NCBI GenBank assembly: GCA_013362385.1
Contig: JABFWC010000192.1
Span: 1-6,861 of the forward strand
Length of the DNA: 6,861 nucleotides
Reading direction: 5' to 3'
DNA from: Pseudarthrobacter sp.
Lineage (GTDB): Bacteria; Actinomycetota; Actinomycetes; Actinomycetales; Micrococcaceae
The position numbers and the translations under genes were made by a program. This document shows, in pieces, positions 5,221 through 6,861 of this stretch. Positions within the stretch are counted from its first letter, which is position 1. Every line of letters begins with the position of its first letter. The notes under the pieces were generated by a model. That model searched no databases. It was not told the origin of the DNA and saw only the letters and a list, made by a program, of their open reading frames with translations.

Positions 5221-5873
5221 ACGCGGCCAGCCTGCACCACCTGATGGGCGCCTACGTGCTGGGCGGCCTGGACGCGGCCGACGCCGCACTCTTCGAGTCC
5301 CACCTCCAGGACTGCACTGCCTGCCGGAAGGAACTGGCGGTGCTGGAAAAAGTGCCCATGCTGCTGGATGCCCTGCCGGTACCGGACGCGGTGGCCCTCA
5401 CCGCAGCTCCCGGCGGCACGGCTGCCCCGGCCCCCGCCCCGGTGCAGCTGTTCGGTGAACTGGCCCGCCGACGTCGGACATCACGACGGCGGTGGGCGGC
5501 TTTTGCAGGCGCTGTTGCCGCAGCGTGCCTCGCGGTGGGCCTGGCCGTGGGGCCGCTGCTCGTCCGGCCGCCGCAGCCTGACGCAACGTACTCGGTGGCG
5601 TCCGGAGGCGGGCTGCAGGTCAATATCGATATGGCCCGGAAGACGTGGGGGACGGAACTGGCGGTCAACGGGAGCAGTCTGCCGTCGCAGGGCACCTTGT
5701 CCCTGTGGGTCCGGGACCGGGCGGGTTCTGAGGACCGCGCCTGCGCCTGGACGGCCACCCCCAGCGGGAAGGTCAAGGTCACCGGGGCAACGCCCATCCA
5801 GCTGGGCAGCATCTCGAGCGTGGAGCTGCGCGACGGCAGCCAGCACGCCGTGGCCGTGATTACGGTTCCCTAG
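5217..5873 (+). CDS. Zinc-binding transmembrane anti-sigma factor with RskA-like outer domain
   Basis: 218 residues. The GTG at 5217 shares four bases with the sigma stop codon (GTGA), so translation is probably coupled. The cytoplasmic N-terminus has the ZAS motif H29-x3-C33-x2-C36 (ESHLQDCTACRKE), which binds zinc and holds the sigma; YVLGGLDAADAALFE before it is typical. A basic cluster (RRRRTSRRR, 84-92) precedes the single membrane helix (about 93-115), giving N-in, C-out topology. The outer part (about 120-218) has the beta-rich pattern of RskA-type anti-sigma domains: LAVNGSSLPSQGTLSLWVRD in the middle and AVAVITVP at the end. It should release its sigma on an envelope signal, perhaps through regulated proteolysis or redox change at the Cys pair; that is known for relatives, not seen here. 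It lies convergent to the DUF1206 gene, 22 bases away. Confidence 0.9.
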   Translation: MNAASLHHLMGAYVLGGLDAADAALFESHLQDCTACRKELAVLEKVPMLLDALPVPDAVALTAAPGGTAAPAPAPVQLFGELARRRRTSRRRWAAFAGAVAAACLAVGLAVGPLLVRPPQPDATYSVASGGGLQVNIDMARKTWGTELAVNGSSLPSQGTLSLWVRDRAGSEDRACAWTATPSGKVKVTGATPIQLGSISSVELRDGSQHAVAVITVP

Positions 5874-5895
5874 CGCGCTGGCCACCTAACAGTGT

Positions 5896-6747
5896 CTACT
5901 TGGTCATCCTGGCCAGGCGTGAACGCATGATCATGTAGGCGCCGTAGCAGACCAGGCCGGCGCCCACCGCCGCCAGGAGGTACGGTCCCAGGGGCTGGTC
6001 GCGCAGGGCGCGCAGCCCGCCGTCCAGGCCGGTGGAATCCTCCGGGTGCTCCTTGATGGTGGCGATGACGATGAGCAGGCCGGTCAGCAGCAGGACCAGT
6101 CCCTTTGCCACGTACCCGGCAACCCCCAGGGACGTGACAGCGATGCGGGCAGGGCCGCGCGCCGGCATCCGCAGGTGTTTCTCAAAGGATTTCATCGGCC
6201 CCCGCATTCCGTAGGCGACGCCCGCGACGGCCACGGCCAGGCCGATAAGGACCAGCAGCGCCACGCCGCCGGGCGCCTGCATCATGGAGACGGTGAAGTC
6301 GCTGGTGGCCCTGCGGTTGTCCTCGCCCGTGCCCGTTCCCGTGGCGAAGTGCAGCACGGTGAGGGCCAGGACCGCGTACACAATCGCTTGGAGGCCCGCC
6401 TTAGCCTTGTTTTTGGCCTTCTTTTTGGTGGGCTGGTGGTTGAAATCGAAGATGGCGTCCCCCGCCTGCCAGAGGGAGAGCGCCGCGCAGGCGCCGAAGC
6501 TTCCCCAGAGCAGGAACGGACCCACCGGCATCATGGTTGCTAGCTCCGCCACGGCCCCGCTGAAGTCCGCCCTGCCGGTGCCGCCCATGGCCAGCCGGAC
6601 AGCGATGGCGCCCACCAGGAGGTGCAGGATGCCGCTGACCGCAAAACCGGTCCTGGCCAGAACCTCGAGCGTGCGTGAATTCGTGAGGTCCTCGGCCGTC
6701 TCGGCGGCCTGCTTTAATTCTTTTTTGATCGTCGTTCCTTTGGACAT
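5896..6747 (-). CDS. DUF1206 six-helix membrane protein
   Basis: 283 residues, the family's usual size. Six membrane helices fall at about 32-52, 76-96, 118-136, 160-180, 206-230 and 255-275, forming the three two-helix repeats of DUF1206; repeat units begin with similar words such as LARTGFAVSGILHLLVG (30-46) and GVAGYVAKGLVLLLTG (208-223). A Lys-rich loop (KKKAKNKAK, 108-116) and a charged N-terminus are predicted cytoplasmic. Some DUF1206 proteins occur near stress genes, but no function is established. ATG 6747 is the natural start although no good SD precedes it; a TATAGG box about 33 bases upstream leaves a short leader. It converges on the anti-sigma gene with only 22 bases between the stops and no visible terminator. 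Nothing links it functionally to the sigma modules. Confidence 0.9.
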   Translation of the reverse strand: MSKGTTIKKELKQAAETAEDLTNSRTLEVLARTGFAVSGILHLLVGAIAVRLAMGGTGRADFSGAVAELATMMPVGPFLLWGSFGACAALSLWQAGDAIFDFNHQPTKKKAKNKAKAGLQAIVYAVLALTVLHFATGTGTGEDNRRATSDFTVSMMQAPGGVALLVLIGLAVAVAGVAYGMRGPMKSFEKHLRMPARGPARIAVTSLGVAGYVAKGLVLLLTGLLIVIATIKEHPEDSTGLDGGLRALRDQPLGPYLLAAVGAGLVCYGAYMIMRSRLARMTK

Positions 6748-6779
6748 GAGCGGTGCTGCGCCGGGTGCGTGCCCTTTTT

Positions 6780-6785
6780 CCTATA
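6780..6785 (-). promoter_or_regulatory. Possible -10 box of the DUF1206 gene
   Basis: The minus strand reads TATAGG here, followed by AAAAAGG, in an otherwise GC-rich gap, about 33 bases before ATG 6747. No convincing -35 is seen 16-18 bases upstream, so this is a weak suggestion based on composition and position. Confidence 0.25.
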
Positions 6786-6861
6786 CAGGCAATCGTGCCA
6801 CGGCGGTCTTCCCGGGGACAGTAAGCGGCGTGGTGGCTCCCCGCACTGCAGGGGCGGAAGC

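Noticed and set aside
4522..5289. 255-codon minus-strand frame opposite the second sigma gene
   Set aside because: The plus strand encodes clear sigma regions 2 and 4 here with SD, promoter and stop/start overlap; the minus frame is a shadow.
6781..6861. Minus-strand open stretch ending in TAG, possible C-terminus of a gene outside the window
   Set aside because: 26 codons (ending TAVARLPV) read plausibly, but third positions are only about 60% G/C by hand count and other frames are open too; too short to call.
6746..6861. Plus-strand frame from ATG 6746 open to the window edge
   Set aside because: No ribosome site, its ATG overlaps the start codon of the DUF1206 gene, and codon use is unlike the neighbours.

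Overview
The window looks like chromosomal DNA from a high-GC actinobacterium, most likely Arthrobacter, Pseudarthrobacter or a close relative. The basis is the strong G/C bias at third codon positions, Ala/Pro-rich exported proteins, DUF1206 and DMP19-family proteins, and two sigma/anti-sigma pairs of actinobacterial type. The genus is inferred from protein style, not from a marker gene.

Left part (1-1677): the 5' part of a minus-strand gene runs off the left edge. It encodes an N-terminal SWIM zinc finger, probably of a SNF2/DEAD-type helicase, and its upstream region carries a dense G-quadruplex motif. Divergent from it is a very acidic DMP19-family (DUF4375) protein on the plus strand.

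First regulatory module (1690-3987, plus strand): a secreted Ala/Val/Pro-repeat protein with an ECF-like promoter candidate, then a leader with strong hairpins, an ECF-type sigma factor, and a single-pass membrane protein whose start overlaps the sigma stop and which is probably its anti-sigma factor. This anti-sigma has no zinc-finger motif. The secreted protein and the anti-sigma look alike just after their membrane segments, so the three genes may form one envelope-sensing unit. The sigma gene seems to start at a GTG whose Shine-Dalgarno can be hidden by an adjacent anti-SD.

Second regulatory module (4009-5873): an ECF sigma factor overlaps by 4 bases a zinc-binding (HxxxCxxC) membrane anti-sigma with an RskA-like outer domain. 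Divergent from the sigma gene is a COG4315-type secreted-repeat lipoprotein gene. Two back-to-back promoters, both TGAACC-N16-CGTC, lie between them, pointing to one ECF regulon with autoregulation. The lipoprotein gene is damaged twice: its signal peptide and lipobox are lost through a frameshift or deletion, and an in-frame amber codon lies 31 codons before the expected end.

Right part (5896-6861): a six-helix DUF1206 membrane protein on the minus strand, then a 114-base edge region with no convincing gene. I saw no tRNA, rRNA, CRISPR array, insertion sequence or integration site.
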